The notes: a model not told the origin generated them from the letters alone. A stretch of DNA of 61,413 bases from Nonomuraea basaltis (GCF_005893125.1 NZ_VCJS01000063.1:1-61413); one strand, 5' to 3'; counted from the stretch's first letter, positions 45,241-53,834 are shown. Made by a program: numbers and translations.

Positions 45241-45624
45241 ATGTCGGAAGCTCCGGGAGACCTTGGCGAGGCCGGTAAGGCGCTGTGGGAGCGTGTGACG
45301 GCCGATTTCGAGCTGTCCACGGCCGAGCTGGTGACGCTGCTGGAGGTGTGCCGGACTGTCGACGAGCTGGACGGCATGCGTGCGGTGCTCATGGTCGACC
45401 CGGCCACGGTGACGGGCTCTACGGGCCAGCCGCGGGCCAATCCGCTGTTCCAGGAGGCTCGCGCGCATCGTCTGCTGCTTCAGAAGCTGCTGGGGGATCT
45501 GGCGCTGCCTCTGGAGGGCGAGGAGGTCGGGCGTACGCCGAAGCAGCAGCAGGCGAGCGAGGCTGCGAAGGCTCGTTGGGATCTGGAGCGGGCGAAGTGG
45601 GGTCACGGTGGCAAGGCGTCGTAA
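45241..45624 (+). CDS. P27-family small-terminase-like protein
   Basis: 127 aa. The pattern LGEAGKALWERVTADFELS...LLEVCRTVDEL...GSTGQPRANPLFQEARAHR...LLGDLALPLEG fits phage P27 small terminase subunits, which bind the packaging site. AGGAGG lies upstream of ATG 45241. No large terminase subunit follows, which is unusual. Assignment is by pattern only. Confidence 0.65.
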   Translation: MSEAPGDLGEAGKALWERVTADFELSTAELVTLLEVCRTVDELDGMRAVLMVDPATVTGSTGQPRANPLFQEARAHRLLLQKLLGDLALPLEGEEVGRTPKQQQASEAAKARWDLERAKWGHGGKAS

Positions 45625-45937
45625 GGCGGAGGCGCCGGCGACGGTGCTGGACGTGCTTCCCGACTGGGTGACGGGCTGGCATTACGCCAAGTGGCTGCCG
45701 GGGCATTCGCCCGACAATCCCGACGCGGTCAAGCTCGAACTCGGTCAACTTCGTGTGGATCTGGACGAGTATCGCGCCGCGCGGAAGCGTTACAGGGCCG
45801 CGGTGTCGGAGTGGCTAGCGGAGCGTGACCTGTACCGCTACGGGATCCGCATGCCGGGGGATGGCACGGTCGAGGAGTTCGTCCAGTTAGAGAAGGCCGA
45901 GCCGTGGCGGGTCGTGAATTGGCCGTCCTCGTGGTGA
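45608..45937 (+). CDS. Hypothetical protein (109 aa)
   Basis: GTG start overlapping the terS-like gene by 17 nt. Basic N-terminus (MARRRKAEAPA), then a Trp/Tyr-rich helical region (WVTGWHYAKWLPGHSP, LRVDLDEYRAARKRYRAAVSE). No family recognised. Confidence 0.6.
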   Translation: MARRRKAEAPATVLDVLPDWVTGWHYAKWLPGHSPDNPDAVKLELGQLRVDLDEYRAARKRYRAAVSEWLAERDLYRYGIRMPGDGTVEEFVQLEKAEPWRVVNWPSSW

Positions 45938-46353
45938 GGGACCTCGACCCCGGGACGCGGCGGTGGCTGTTGGAGATGGCCAAGCTGACAGCGAAGAAGA
46001 AGGGGGAGCTCCCGGAGTACCTGATCAGGGATATCCGCAGAATCCTCACCAATTCGGACGATTCGGGCGTTTCGAGTTTCGGAAATGGCCAGTTTGAGGC
46101 GTCCAGAACGATGCTAGATATGCGTGACAGGCCAGGAATCGGCCAGGTGGCGCGGCAGATGGGCATCTCCGCCCAGTGGCTGCGTCGCCTGGCCGAAACC
46201 GGTCGAGTTAGAGCTTGGCAGGCGGGTCCTGGCTGTCGCTGGCGGGTCGATGAGGAATCCGTCCGTGACTACATGGCCAGGAGGGGCGATGCCCAAGAAG
46301 AGGACAGCGGATCTACAGACGGCGGTCGCCGCGGCGCTGGAGAAGCAGCGTAG
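45904..46353 (+). CDS. HTH-domain protein (149 aa)
   Basis: The C-terminal half has an excisionase/MerR-like helix-turn-helix (GIGQVARQMGISAQWLRRLA, then VRAWQAGPGCRWRVDEESV). The N-terminal part is helical (TRRWLLEMAKLTAKKKGELP). GTG 45904 has AGAAGG 7 nt upstream; GTG 45934 is an alternative. Possibly a late-gene regulator. Confidence 0.65.
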   Translation: MAGRELAVLVVRDLDPGTRRWLLEMAKLTAKKKGELPEYLIRDIRRILTNSDDSGVSSFGNGQFEASRTMLDMRDRPGIGQVARQMGISAQWLRRLAETGRVRAWQAGPGCRWRVDEESVRDYMARRGDAQEEDSGSTDGGRRGAGEAA

Positions 46354-46423
46354 ACGCGCGGGGCACCCAGCGCCGCAGGAGGATGCCGAGCAGGCCGACG
46401 AGGCGCCGAAGGATGCGGCGTGA
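46289..46423 (+). CDS. Small hypothetical protein (44 aa)
   Basis: ATG 46289 with AGGAGG about 5 nt upstream, inside the end of the preceding gene. Peptide starts MPKKRTADLQTAVAAALEKQ and is charged and helical. The stop overlaps the next GTG start (GTGA). Confidence 0.5.
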   Translation: MPKKRTADLQTAVAAALEKQRRRAGHPAPQEDAEQADEAPKDAA

Positions 46424-47133
46424 GCGCGGCGGCGACCGTCCAGGAGGCGGAGAAGGAAGCGAAGCTGGCCGGGGAGCTGCTGGCGACGCTGGAGAAGCGG
46501 GTGAAGTCCGGCGACGAGGCGGTGACGCCGGCGCAACTCAGTGAGTCGCGGTCACTGGCGGAGTTTGCCCGGTTGCGGGTCGACGCGGCCAAGCAGCGGG
46601 CCGCCGCGGCGCGACGGGAGGCCCTCGACGAGCGGGGCGCGGCTCTACGGGAGCAGGCCGCGCGTCTGGCGGGTGCCGGGGACGAGGAGATGGCCGACCT
46701 CTTCAAGGATGCTGTGGCCGCTCTGGCGCGGCTTGCGCGGGTCGCTGGGGAGCGTCGGGACGTCATCAGGGAGATAGGGCGCGCTGCTGAAGCTCTGGCC
46801 ATCGAGGCGGGCACGGACCATAACGGGCTGTGGAGCCGGTACGGGGTCAGGGCGAGTCACGATCACGTCATGGTGGCCGGCGAGGAGCCGCTGAGGGTGC
46901 AGGCGGTCACCCCGGTTGAGGTGGTGGGCGCGGTCGCGGAAATCGCCCTCGACCACTGGGGGCGGGCGGAGCTGCTGAAGGGCGGACACCAGTCTTACCG
47001 GGTGTTCACGCGGGTTCCCGCGGTGGCGGCCGGGCTGGCGATGACCGACCGGGAGATCCAGGCGACCAGCGAGGCGAATCAGCGGCCGGTGCTGGACGTG
47101 CTGCGGGAGCGGGCCGCCGATGTCTCCCGCTGA
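46420..47133 (+). CDS. Coiled-coil hypothetical protein (237 aa)
   Basis: The first 120 residues are Ala/Arg/Glu-rich with heptad-like spacing (VQEAEKEAKLAGELLATLEK onward), suggesting a long coiled coil. The C-terminal part is mixed. Coupled to neighbours on both sides. In phages, genes at this place before a tape measure can be scaffolds or tail chaperones, but nothing specific is seen. Confidence 0.6.
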   Translation: MSAAATVQEAEKEAKLAGELLATLEKRVKSGDEAVTPAQLSESRSLAEFARLRVDAAKQRAAAARREALDERGAALREQAARLAGAGDEEMADLFKDAVAALARLARVAGERRDVIREIGRAAEALAIEAGTDHNGLWSRYGVRASHDHVMVAGEEPLRVQAVTPVEVVGAVAEIALDHWGRAELLKGGHQSYRVFTRVPAVAAGLAMTDREIQATSEANQRPVLDVLRERAADVSR

Positions 47134-47365
47134 GCAGGCGTGGACGGGGCTTCGTGAGGTGGTCGAGGCTGCCAGCGATGAGGCGCTCTGGACGCTGGGC
47201 GGGATTGTCGAGGGCTTCCCGTGGCATGACGGTACGGCGCCGGCGCGTCCGGTGTTGGAGGCGCTTAAGCGTGTGGTTGTGGCCGCGTATTTCGATCGGC
47301 TGGGCGAGCCGTACGACCTCGACACCGTGATGGCTCTGATCGGCGAGGAGTCCGACCATGGCTGA
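47120..47365 (+). CDS. Hypothetical protein (81 aa)
   Basis: Overlaps both neighbours (14 nt and 8 nt). Short helical acidic protein (SPAEQAWTGLREVVEAASDE). Location directly before the tape-measure-like gene recalls tail-assembly chaperones, but no slippery frameshift site was identified. Confidence 0.55.
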   Translation: MSPAEQAWTGLREVVEAASDEALWTLGGIVEGFPWHDGTAPARPVLEALKRVVVAAYFDRLGEPYDLDTVMALIGEESDHG

Positions 47366-50225
47366 TCGTACGGTGGCTGTCCGGCTGCAGCTCAACACGC
47401 AGGGCTTCACCGCGGGGGCTCGTACGGCCAGCAAGGATCTGGGCTCGCTGAACCGCGATCTGACCAAGTCGGCTGGGTTCGTGAAGGGCTTCCGGAAGCA
47501 GCTTGAGGACGCCACGGCTCGCCTGCCGAAGATCGAGATCGACGCGGATTCGTCGGCGGCTGAGGTGAAGATGGCGCAGGTCCGGCACGAGCTGGAGCAG
47601 CTTGCCGGGAAGACGATCGGCGTGGACATCGACGCTGATACGGCGATGATGGAGATGCAGCGGTTGCGCGGTGAGCTGCTGCAGCTTGAGGATGGCGCGT
47701 CGTTCACGGTGCGGGCGGGGATCCAGCAGGCGACGCAGGATCTGGCCGTGGTCGAGGCTGAGGTGCGGCGGCTGGACGGGCGCACCGCGAATGTGCGGGT
47801 GGACGCCGACACGACGAGCGCTCTGTCTGCTCTGGGCAATCTGACGACGACCGGTACGGAGCTCGGTGGCGTGCTCTCCAAGTCGTTGAGCGTGATCGGC
47901 AGCGTCGGCCCTGGCCAGGTTGCCATCCTGTCTGGGGCGATTCTGGCGCTGCCCACGGTGGCCAGCATCGCCGCGACCGGCATCGTGGCGGCCATCGGCG
48001 GCGGCCTGGCCGCGGTGGGTATCAAGGCCGCGTCACAGTCGAAGGAAGTGCAGGAGGCTTGGAAGCGGACCGGCAAGGCGATCAAGGCCGACGCCGCCGA
48101 GCCGCTGGAGGGCAGCTTGGTCCAGGCGGCCGATGTGGCTCAGCGCGCGTTCGAGGGGCTCAAGCCCACGTTGGCGCGGATCTTCGCTGATCTCGTGCCC
48201 GACCTCGACGTGTTCATCAAGGCGGTGGGTGACGGGGTTGTCTCTCTCGGCCCGTCGCTGGAGCGGATCGGCAAGGCGTTCGGCAAGTCGTTGCGGGAGC
48301 TCGGCAACGAGATGCCCGCGATCATGAAGAGCCTCGGGAACGCGTTCGAGACGTTCTCCGACATGGTCGACGACGACCCGAAGATGCTGGCGAACCTGGT
48401 CAAGGACGCGGCGGCGCTGCTGGAGTTCGGCGCAGACCTGTTGTCGTGGGCGGGGGAGATCAAGCTTGCGTTTCAGGCTCCGCTGGGGCCTGCCGGGACG
48501 CAGGCCGGAACGGACTACTTCTTCAGGGAGCTGTTCGGCGGCACGCCTGCAGAGATTGCCGCGCAGCAGGGTCAACTGTCCGGGGTGCTGGCCGGGATGC
48601 AGGAGTCCGCCAGCGCGGGCGCTCAGGCGATCCTCGCCATGGGTGCCGGGGCGGGCGCCGCCAGTGAGCAAGTTGGAAGCCTGAACTCTCAGATCGGCGC
48701 GTTCAACTCGCTGACGGGCAACGCCGACCAGGCGGCGATCACGTTCGCGGGTTCGGTGGATCGGCTGGCCGCGAGCCTGAAGAAGAACGGCGACACGCTG
48801 GACATCAATTCGCAGAAGGGCCGCGACAACAAGCAGGCCCTCATCGACGCGACCCAGGCCGCGGCCGATCACGGGACTAAGGTTCTCGAAGAGACCGGCA
48901 GTGTCAGCAAGGCCAACGACGTGCTCAACAAGCACGCCAGCGAGCTGCGCGGGGTGATGCGGGACGCGGGCCTGTCCGATGCCGCGATCGACAAGCTAAT
49001 TCAGCGGTACCTCAAGATGCCCAAGTCGGTGAAGACCGACGTGAACGCGCCGGGCGCGGAGAAGTCCATCCGGGAGATGGAGCGGCTCGGCAAGTCGATC
49101 ACCGACCTGCCGCCGTCCAAGACGATCAACGTGACCGTCAGGACCGAGAAGCAGGAGTTCGCGGCCAAGATCTCCCAGCAGCCCAAGAAGAACGCTATGG
49201 GTGCGATCGACCGGTACACGGCCGGCGGCATCGACTACGCCGCGGCGGCGGGTGTGGCGCTCAGGCCGATGCCGCCGGGCATCGTGTCCAAGCCCACCGT
49301 TTTGTTCGGTGAGGGATCGTCCGGCCGGGGAGCAACCGAGGCGTTCATCCCGTACGAGGACAAGTTCCGGGGCCGGGCGATCGAGCTGCTCGGCCAGGTG
49401 GCCAGCGATTTCGGGCTGGAGGTGTACAACAAGAACGCCGCTCGCAGGATCTCCGACGTGAGCGAACCCCTGATCCTGCGCGGCGATCAGGTCTCTCTGG
49501 CCCTAGGGAGCGCCGTAGAAACGCTCGATGCGACCTTTGGGCAGTCCGGTTCGCTGACGTCGGCGATCGGTCAAGTCGGTTCGGTGGGTGAGTCGCTCGT
49601 GGCCGGGTGGACAGCCGGCTCGGCCGTGATCGGCGACTCGGTGACCGGCATGGGCGAGCTCGTCTCCGTCAGCGTTGACGGGCTAACCGAGTCGGTCGGC
49701 CAACTCACGTCGGCTGTCTCGGCGGCTGCTTCGGCGGCCACGGGAAAGCCTGGGACGATCCCCGGCGCCGGGCCGAAGAAGAAGCCGCCGAAGAAGAAGG
49801 GCAACGCATCCGGCTCGTCATCGGGTTCGGCGTCCGGGTCGCTGCCCAGGAAGGGCAACGCATCCGGTAGCGCCGACGGTTCGGCGTCGGGGTCGCTCCC
49901 CTCGCCGGGTGGCCTGGTCGAGGGCCACTACGGGACGGGCGGGTCCGGGTCGGCGGCGTTGTCGTCGTCGGCGTTCACGATGGGTGCCCCGGTCAACTTC
50001 TCGCGGGTGTCTGCTCCTCAGCAGGTGAGCGGTAGCGGCGGCTACGCGTCGTTGAGCGCGGCCGGCATGGAGACGGTCTCGCAGCAGCTTGCCACGGTCG
50101 TCGACCGGATCGACCGCATGGAGAAGCGGACCCCTGTCGTGGTTCAGAACATGCAGGTACGTGAACGGGCCGACATTGACGTCATCGTCGCGAAGCTCGA
50201 TTTCAAGGTGAACGCCCGCGGCTGA
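47358..50225 (+). CDS. Phage tail tape-measure-like protein
   Basis: 955 aa, largest gene of the element. The N-terminal third has repeated helical units with ADTTSALSALGN-type spacing, then a hydrophobic stretch (VASIAATGIVAAIGGGLAAV, about residues 200-220), long helical regions, and GAIDRYTAGGIDYAA with GEGSSGRGATEAFIPYED, a motif typical of tape-measure C-termini. A Lys-rich plus Gly/Ser linker contains an 18-residue duplication. No tail tube, baseplate or capsid genes accompany it. It may be a phage remnant, part of a helper-dependent particle, or a protein repurposed by the element. Confidence 0.72.
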   Translation: MADRTVAVRLQLNTQGFTAGARTASKDLGSLNRDLTKSAGFVKGFRKQLEDATARLPKIEIDADSSAAEVKMAQVRHELEQLAGKTIGVDIDADTAMMEMQRLRGELLQLEDGASFTVRAGIQQATQDLAVVEAEVRRLDGRTANVRVDADTTSALSALGNLTTTGTELGGVLSKSLSVIGSVGPGQVAILSGAILALPTVASIAATGIVAAIGGGLAAVGIKAASQSKEVQEAWKRTGKAIKADAAEPLEGSLVQAADVAQRAFEGLKPTLARIFADLVPDLDVFIKAVGDGVVSLGPSLERIGKAFGKSLRELGNEMPAIMKSLGNAFETFSDMVDDDPKMLANLVKDAAALLEFGADLLSWAGEIKLAFQAPLGPAGTQAGTDYFFRELFGGTPAEIAAQQGQLSGVLAGMQESASAGAQAILAMGAGAGAASEQVGSLNSQIGAFNSLTGNADQAAITFAGSVDRLAASLKKNGDTLDINSQKGRDNKQALIDATQAAADHGTKVLEETGSVSKANDVLNKHASELRGVMRDAGLSDAAIDKLIQRYLKMPKSVKTDVNAPGAEKSIREMERLGKSITDLPPSKTINVTVRTEKQEFAAKISQQPKKNAMGAIDRYTAGGIDYAAAAGVALRPMPPGIVSKPTVLFGEGSSGRGATEAFIPYEDKFRGRAIELLGQVASDFGLEVYNKNAARRISDVSEPLILRGDQVSLALGSAVETLDATFGQSGSLTSAIGQVGSVGESLVAGWTAGSAVIGDSVTGMGELVSVSVDGLTESVGQLTSAVSAAASAATGKPGTIPGAGPKKKPPKKKGNASGSSSGSASGSLPRKGNASGSADGSASGSLPSPGGLVEGHYGTGGSGSAALSSSAFTMGAPVNFSRVSAPQQVSGSGGYASLSAAGMETVSQQLATVVDRIDRMEKRTPVVVQNMQVRERADIDVIVAKLDFKVNARG
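49797..49904 (+). repeat. 54-bp tandem duplication in tape-measure-like gene
   Basis: Two 54-bp units starting AAGGGCAACGCATCCGG at 49797 and 49851, encoding KGNASGS-type 18-residue Ser/Gly repeats that end in LPR and LPS. Likely a flexible linker expanded by slippage. Confidence 0.7.
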
Positions 50226-50251
50226 GCTCTCGCGGATGCCCTAAATGCAGG

Positions 50252-50367
50252 TGGCCCCACCCCCCGCCCTCCGGGAAGGTGGGGCCAAGCCCGGCGGACT
50301 GTCATAACGCCGGGCTACTTACGCCCTGCTCCTGGGGGTTCTTGGGCGCACAGCCCAGGAGCAGGGC
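50252..50367. terminator. Three stacked hairpins between convergent genes
   Basis: TGGCCCCACC/GGTGGGGCCA (50252-50287), AGCCCGGCG/CGCCGGGCT (50288-50316) and GCCCTGCTCCTGGG/CCCAGGAGCAGGGC (50323-50367), all perfect. They fill the gap between the tape-measure-like gene and the convergent 107-aa gene and probably act as a bidirectional terminator. Confidence 0.75.
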
Positions 50368-50370
50368 TGC

Positions 50371-50694
50371 TCAGGTGTCCCGGCGGTCGTGCCGCCGATC
50401 GAGGATGATCAGGTACGCCTGGTCCGCCAGGGCCTTCGACATCTCGCCCATGCTTTTGCAGTGGATCGTTTGAACGATCCCGGCGGCGCGCATCCGGTCC
50501 GTGAGTGGCAGCCGCAGATCGGCCACCCATCCGACATCGGTTCGGTTGATCTCCCACGACGGGTAGGCGACACGCCAGAACGCAAGCCGCTGCTCGGGGC
50601 CTTGAAGCTGTCGCGCGGGTGGTGGGATGCTCGCTCGCCGCCACCGCATGAGCCGACCAGCAAGTCCGTGGTTCTCCTGAGGGCTGGAGTCCAT
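50371..50694 (-). CDS. Hypothetical protein (107 aa)
   Basis: Basic N-terminus, then mixed alpha/beta; ends AYLIILDRRHDRRDT. GPEQRLAFWRVAYPSWEINR is its most conserved-looking stretch. No family recognised. It diverges from the GntR gene; the gap between them contains the 10-bp-phased repeat. Confidence 0.6.
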   Translation of the reverse strand: MDSSPQENHGLAGRLMRWRRASIPPPARQLQGPEQRLAFWRVAYPSWEINRTDVGWVADLRLPLTDRMRAAGIVQTIHCKSMGEMSKALADQAYLIILDRRHDRRDT

Positions 50695-50703
50695 GACCGA
50701 ATC

Positions 50704-50722
50704 GTATGACGCAGTATGACGC
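50704..50722 (+). promoter_or_regulatory. Phased direct repeat upstream of GntR gene
   Basis: GTATGACGC at 50704-50712 and again at 50714-50722, one helical turn (10 bp) apart, in the divergent promoter region. Candidate binding site for the GntR-type protein. Confidence 0.45.
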
Positions 50723-50786
50723 GGTGTACAGCGGCACGCCGCTACCTACACGTTTATGCAGCTCAGGGCCGCCTTATGGTGATCTC

Positions 50787-51065
50787 GTGGCGGATGACCA
50801 GGAGATAGAGCCGTTCGACCCCAAGACGGTCGTGGGCGCGTACGTGTACATGGCGGTGGCCGATCACGTCGTGGCACGCATCAAGGCCGACAACCTGCCG
50901 CCCGGTGCCCAACTGGAGGGCGAACGCGCCATGGCCACCGAATACGGCATCGCGTTGGGCACCGTCCGCCGAGCGGTGCGGGAGCTCGTCGAGCGCGGAT
51001 GGGTCGTGACGCTGCCAGCGAAGGGAACCTTCATCAGGCTGCGGGAGGAATGGCCGAAGGACTGA
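50787..51065 (+). CDS. GntR-family regulator (KorSA-like)
   Basis: 92 aa containing only the GntR winged helix: VADHVVARIKADNLPPGAQL, EGERAMATEYGIALGTVRRA and GWVVTLPAKGTFIRL. No effector domain, as in the short GntR regulators (KorSA type) that control transfer in actinomycete plasmids and AICEs. GTG 50787 is preferred to the open frame start at 50706 because homology starts there. Confidence 0.82.
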   Translation: MADDQEIEPFDPKTVVGAYVYMAVADHVVARIKADNLPPGAQLEGERAMATEYGIALGTVRRAVRELVERGWVVTLPAKGTFIRLREEWPKD

Positions 51066-51067
51066 CC

Positions 51068-51181
51068 GTGGCACCTCGCGTAGGGGTGGGGGGTGCCACA
51101 CGCGAGGGTGTTACAGGTCGGAAGGGGTGCCACAGTCCGTGGCACCCTGTGTGGCACCTCGGCGTGGCACCCCGTGGCAGC
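51068..51181. repeat. Cluster of 8-bp GTGGCACC repeats (candidate clt)
   Basis: Perfect copies at 51068, 51139, 51151 and 51164 (plus orientation) and at 51092 and 51126 (as GGTGCCAC), plus GTGGCAGC at 51174. CTCGCGT (51075-51081) and ACGCGAG (51100-51106) extend the first copy into a long imperfect inverted repeat. It lies directly beyond the 3' end of the traB-like gene, where Streptomyces plasmids carry the TraB-recognised repeats of the clt transfer locus. Confidence 0.6.
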
Positions 51182-51210
51182 TTGATCAACTTTCGATTTC
51201 GCGCAGCCCC

Positions 51211-51230
51211 ACGCGCAGCCCTGTGCGCGT
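51211..51230 (-). terminator. Hairpin at the end of the transfer operon
   Basis: ACGCGCA / TGCGCGT, 7-bp perfect stem with a 6-nt loop touching the traB stop codon. Confidence 0.5.
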
Positions 51231-53221
51231 CACGCCTCGGGCCGTTCCGGCATCAGGTAGCGCTGCGCTTCATCGTCGTAGCCGCCCATGATGCCCGCCT
51301 GCACGAGCCGCTTGAGCGTCTTCTGTACCCACGACCGAGACATGTCCGTCGTCTCCCACAGCGGCTTGAGATCCCCGCTGGAGAAGTCCCGGGCGCCGTC
51401 GTCCCACAGCTCCTGTAGTCGCTTCATCAGGGCCGCTCCGCGCTCCTCCGCCGTCATCGACTGTGCGGGCGGGGCGAACTCGAGCGGCGGTTCCCCATCG
51501 GGTAGGTCGTCGATCTCGTCGTCGATGCCGCCCTGCACGTCGGGGTCGGGGTCGTCGGTGTTCAAGTATTCGCTGCTCACGTTCTTCACGTCCTCATCGT
51601 CGCCTGCGGCCTCCTGGCCGTCGACACTCGCCGCCGGCGAACAGATGGTCGCGGTGATCGGGTCCGGGGTCCGGGCCGACGCTGGCCAGTCTGCGGCGTG
51701 CGCACGCATGGCCCGGTTGCGTTCCTCGTCGGTGGCTCCCCAGTCATAGGCGCGCATCGGCAGCGCGATCCGCTCCCGCGGGATCGTGGGCGCCCCCAAG
51801 TACGCCATGCCGGGCGAACGGTTTTCCCACAACTCCGGTTGCGCGCCCGCGGCCTCCATCGCCTCCGACAGGCCCCAGCTTGCGTCATGGCTGTTGGCCA
51901 CCCCGAAGCACATGTAACCTGCCTGGCCCTTCGTCAACGTCGGCACCTGCGTCGAGTCGCCGCGCTGCAGCGAGTAGACGACCGTGCCACCACCAGAGCG
52001 CAGCGCCTTCATCAGCCGGTTGAACTTGTCCATGTCGATGACGTCGAACACGTCCGCGGCTTCCTCGATCCACAGCACGATGTACGACAGGCCACACCCG
52101 GGCGCCCACTTCAGATAGTCGCGCTCCGACAGCCAGTCGGTGCGCTTCTTGAGGATGCTCTCCAGGTCGTCGATGAGCTTCTTAGCGCCCTCCTCCGTGG
52201 TCTCCAGGCGGTGGAGAGCGGGCCGCAGCGGGCCGAACGTCTGTTCGCCCTTGGTGATGTCGATGCCGAGCACCACCACGGCGTCAGCGGACTCCCCGGT
52301 CTCCTCGGCGTGCCGGGTGCCGTCCCGGGTGATGAGTTCACCCAGCAGCGACCAGGCGCCACCGAACGACTTCGCCGACCCGGTCATGCCCATGATCTGC
52401 AAGTGGTGACCGGTGACGAGGTACAGCACCTTCTCCAGGTCCTGCCAGATGCCCGGCTGGAGCGGGTCAGCGGCGCTCCCGCCAGGCCGGGACGGGCCAG
52501 GCCAGTGGATGGGCTTCTCCATGACGCGCGGGTCCGACAGCGTCACGTCAGCCGCCGCGGCGTCATCCCGGTTGGTCGTCACGCTCATCGTGCCGGGCGG
52601 CAGGTGCATGGCCGACTCCAGGTAGCCGGCCTTCTTCTGGGCGTCCTCGGCGACCTTCTCGCCCGCGGGCAGGTCGAGACGCGCCTTGATCTTCGCTTCG
52701 CCCTGCTCGACCGTCGTCATCTTGGCGCCGGAGAACCCCGCATCACCCTTCGTCCGATCGAACAGGAAGCTGAGCGGGTCCGAGAACGTACCGGGCTGAT
52801 CCCAGCCCTTCAACCTGATGACGGTCCTGATGTTCCAAGACAGCGCCATGGTGATGCCACCAACGACGCCGAGCCGCCACAGCACCGGATGCCCGGGACC
52901 GGAGATGACCACGGCCACCGTCCACATGCCCGCCAGGAACGTCGACAAGGTGGTGTGCACCTTGCCCCACGTGCCCCGAGCATGGCTCTGCCCATAGGTG
53001 ATGCCGGTCAGCACGAGAACGCAGATGGTGGTGAAGCTCGACCAGCCCGCGATCGTGTCGGGGCTGTACAGGATGTAGTGCAGCGCCACGGCCAGGCCGT
53101 AAGCGAACACGCCCGTGATCCACGGCGTGACCAGCGTGACGAGGCGGGAAGCCTCCCGGGCCGCAACCTTGGCCAGGGAGGATTCCTCTTGTACGGGGAC
53201 GATCTCTTTGCCGCGCGCCAT
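51230..53221 (-). CDS. traB: TraB/FtsK-type DNA translocase
   Basis: 663-aa membrane-anchored motor for conjugative double-stranded DNA transfer. N-terminal hydrophobic segments lie at about 30-52, 62-78, 93-107 and 114-128. The FtsK/SpoIIIE ATPase has Walker A GMTGSAKSF (278-286) and Walker B YIVLWIEEAADV, then GGGTVVYSLQRGD. After an acidic linker (DDPDPDVQGGIDDEIDDLPD) a C-terminal winged helix (TTDMSRSWVQKTLKRLVQAG) would read 8-bp DNA signals, as in FtsK gamma and TraB. It is the last gene of a six-gene coupled operon; the GTGGCACC cluster follows. Confidence 0.9.
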   Translation of the reverse strand: MARGKEIVPVQEESSLAKVAAREASRLVTLVTPWITGVFAYGLAVALHYILYSPDTIAGWSSFTTICVLVLTGITYGQSHARGTWGKVHTTLSTFLAGMWTVAVVISGPGHPVLWRLGVVGGITMALSWNIRTVIRLKGWDQPGTFSDPLSFLFDRTKGDAGFSGAKMTTVEQGEAKIKARLDLPAGEKVAEDAQKKAGYLESAMHLPPGTMSVTTNRDDAAAADVTLSDPRVMEKPIHWPGPSRPGGSAADPLQPGIWQDLEKVLYLVTGHHLQIMGMTGSAKSFGGAWSLLGELITRDGTRHAEETGESADAVVVLGIDITKGEQTFGPLRPALHRLETTEEGAKKLIDDLESILKKRTDWLSERDYLKWAPGCGLSYIVLWIEEAADVFDVIDMDKFNRLMKALRSGGGTVVYSLQRGDSTQVPTLTKGQAGYMCFGVANSHDASWGLSEAMEAAGAQPELWENRSPGMAYLGAPTIPRERIALPMRAYDWGATDEERNRAMRAHAADWPASARTPDPITATICSPAASVDGQEAAGDDEDVKNVSSEYLNTDDPDPDVQGGIDDEIDDLPDGEPPLEFAPPAQSMTAEERGAALMKRLQELWDDGARDFSSGDLKPLWETTDMSRSWVQKTLKRLVQAGIMGGYDDEAQRYLMPERPEA

Positions 53222-53607
53222 CAGTCGTCATCCCAGTTGAACGGGCTCTTCCGCTTCTCCGGTTTGGCCTGCGGCAGCACGTCCACGAATTCCTTGCGGA
53301 ACTGGGCGTGAAACTTGACCAGCTCGACGCCGGCGCCCTTCTGCAGCTCGGCGGCGCGCTGCAGCCGCTTCACCACGCGGCGAGCCCTCAGGCGCACGTC
53401 GGGAGCTCCCAGCAGCGACAGCACCGGGTGCCCCTTGAACGAGCGGATGAGGACCGCGTACAGCTCGTCAGAGCCGATGGCGAACTCTTCGCCGAGATCC
53501 CGGCACAGGTCCCGCCCGACACGGGCGTACTGGGTGATCGCTTTCGGGCCTTCCCACGGGATCGCGGACAGCTCGGGGATCCGGCCACGGCCGGGACGGT
53601 CGCTCAT
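53221..53607 (-). CDS. Hypothetical transfer-operon protein (128 aa)
   Basis: Stop overlaps the traB start by 1 nt (ATGA). Start ATG 53607 has GGAGG 7 nt upstream; the open frame reaches 53622. Basic soluble protein (VRLRARRVVKRLQRAAELQKG) with an acidic end (NWDDD). No family recognised; probably a TraB accessory factor. Confidence 0.72.
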   Translation of the reverse strand: MSDRPGRGRIPELSAIPWEGPKAITQYARVGRDLCRDLGEEFAIGSDELYAVLIRSFKGHPVLSLLGAPDVRLRARRVVKRLQRAAELQKGAGVELVKFHAQFRKEFVDVLPQAKPEKRKSPFNWDDD

Positions 53608-53834
53608 CGGCCTGCCTCCCACGTGTCCTTGACCACCTCGACGAACCGGCGGGTAGAACTCGACAGGGGTGGCACCCCGAGGAACGCGGTCAGCAGCGCG
53701 TCAGCGGCGCCGAGCAGCAGCACCAGGACGTGACCGAGGATGGCCAGCGCCAGCAGCACGCCCACGGCCGCGCGGAAGGTGAGGTATCGCGCCTGTCGCA
53801 GCAGGGCGCGACGGTCCATGTACACGGTCCTCAT
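53604..53834 (-). CDS. Small membrane protein (76 aa), Spd-like
   Basis: One or two transmembrane helices (VGVLLALAILGHVLVLLLGA, about residues 24-43) between a basic N-terminus and a soluble tail. Overlaps both neighbours by 4 nt. Small membrane proteins beside TraB commonly act in intramycelial spread (Spd); inference from position. Confidence 0.7.
   Translation of the reverse strand: MRTVYMDRRALLRQARYLTFRAAVGVLLALAILGHVLVLLLGAADALLTAFLGVPPLSSSTRRFVEVVKDTWEAGR

Noticed and set aside
53669..53676. Extra GTGGCACC inside a small membrane-protein gene
   Set aside because: Isolated copy in coding sequence; about what chance gives in GC-rich DNA, so not counted in the clt cluster.
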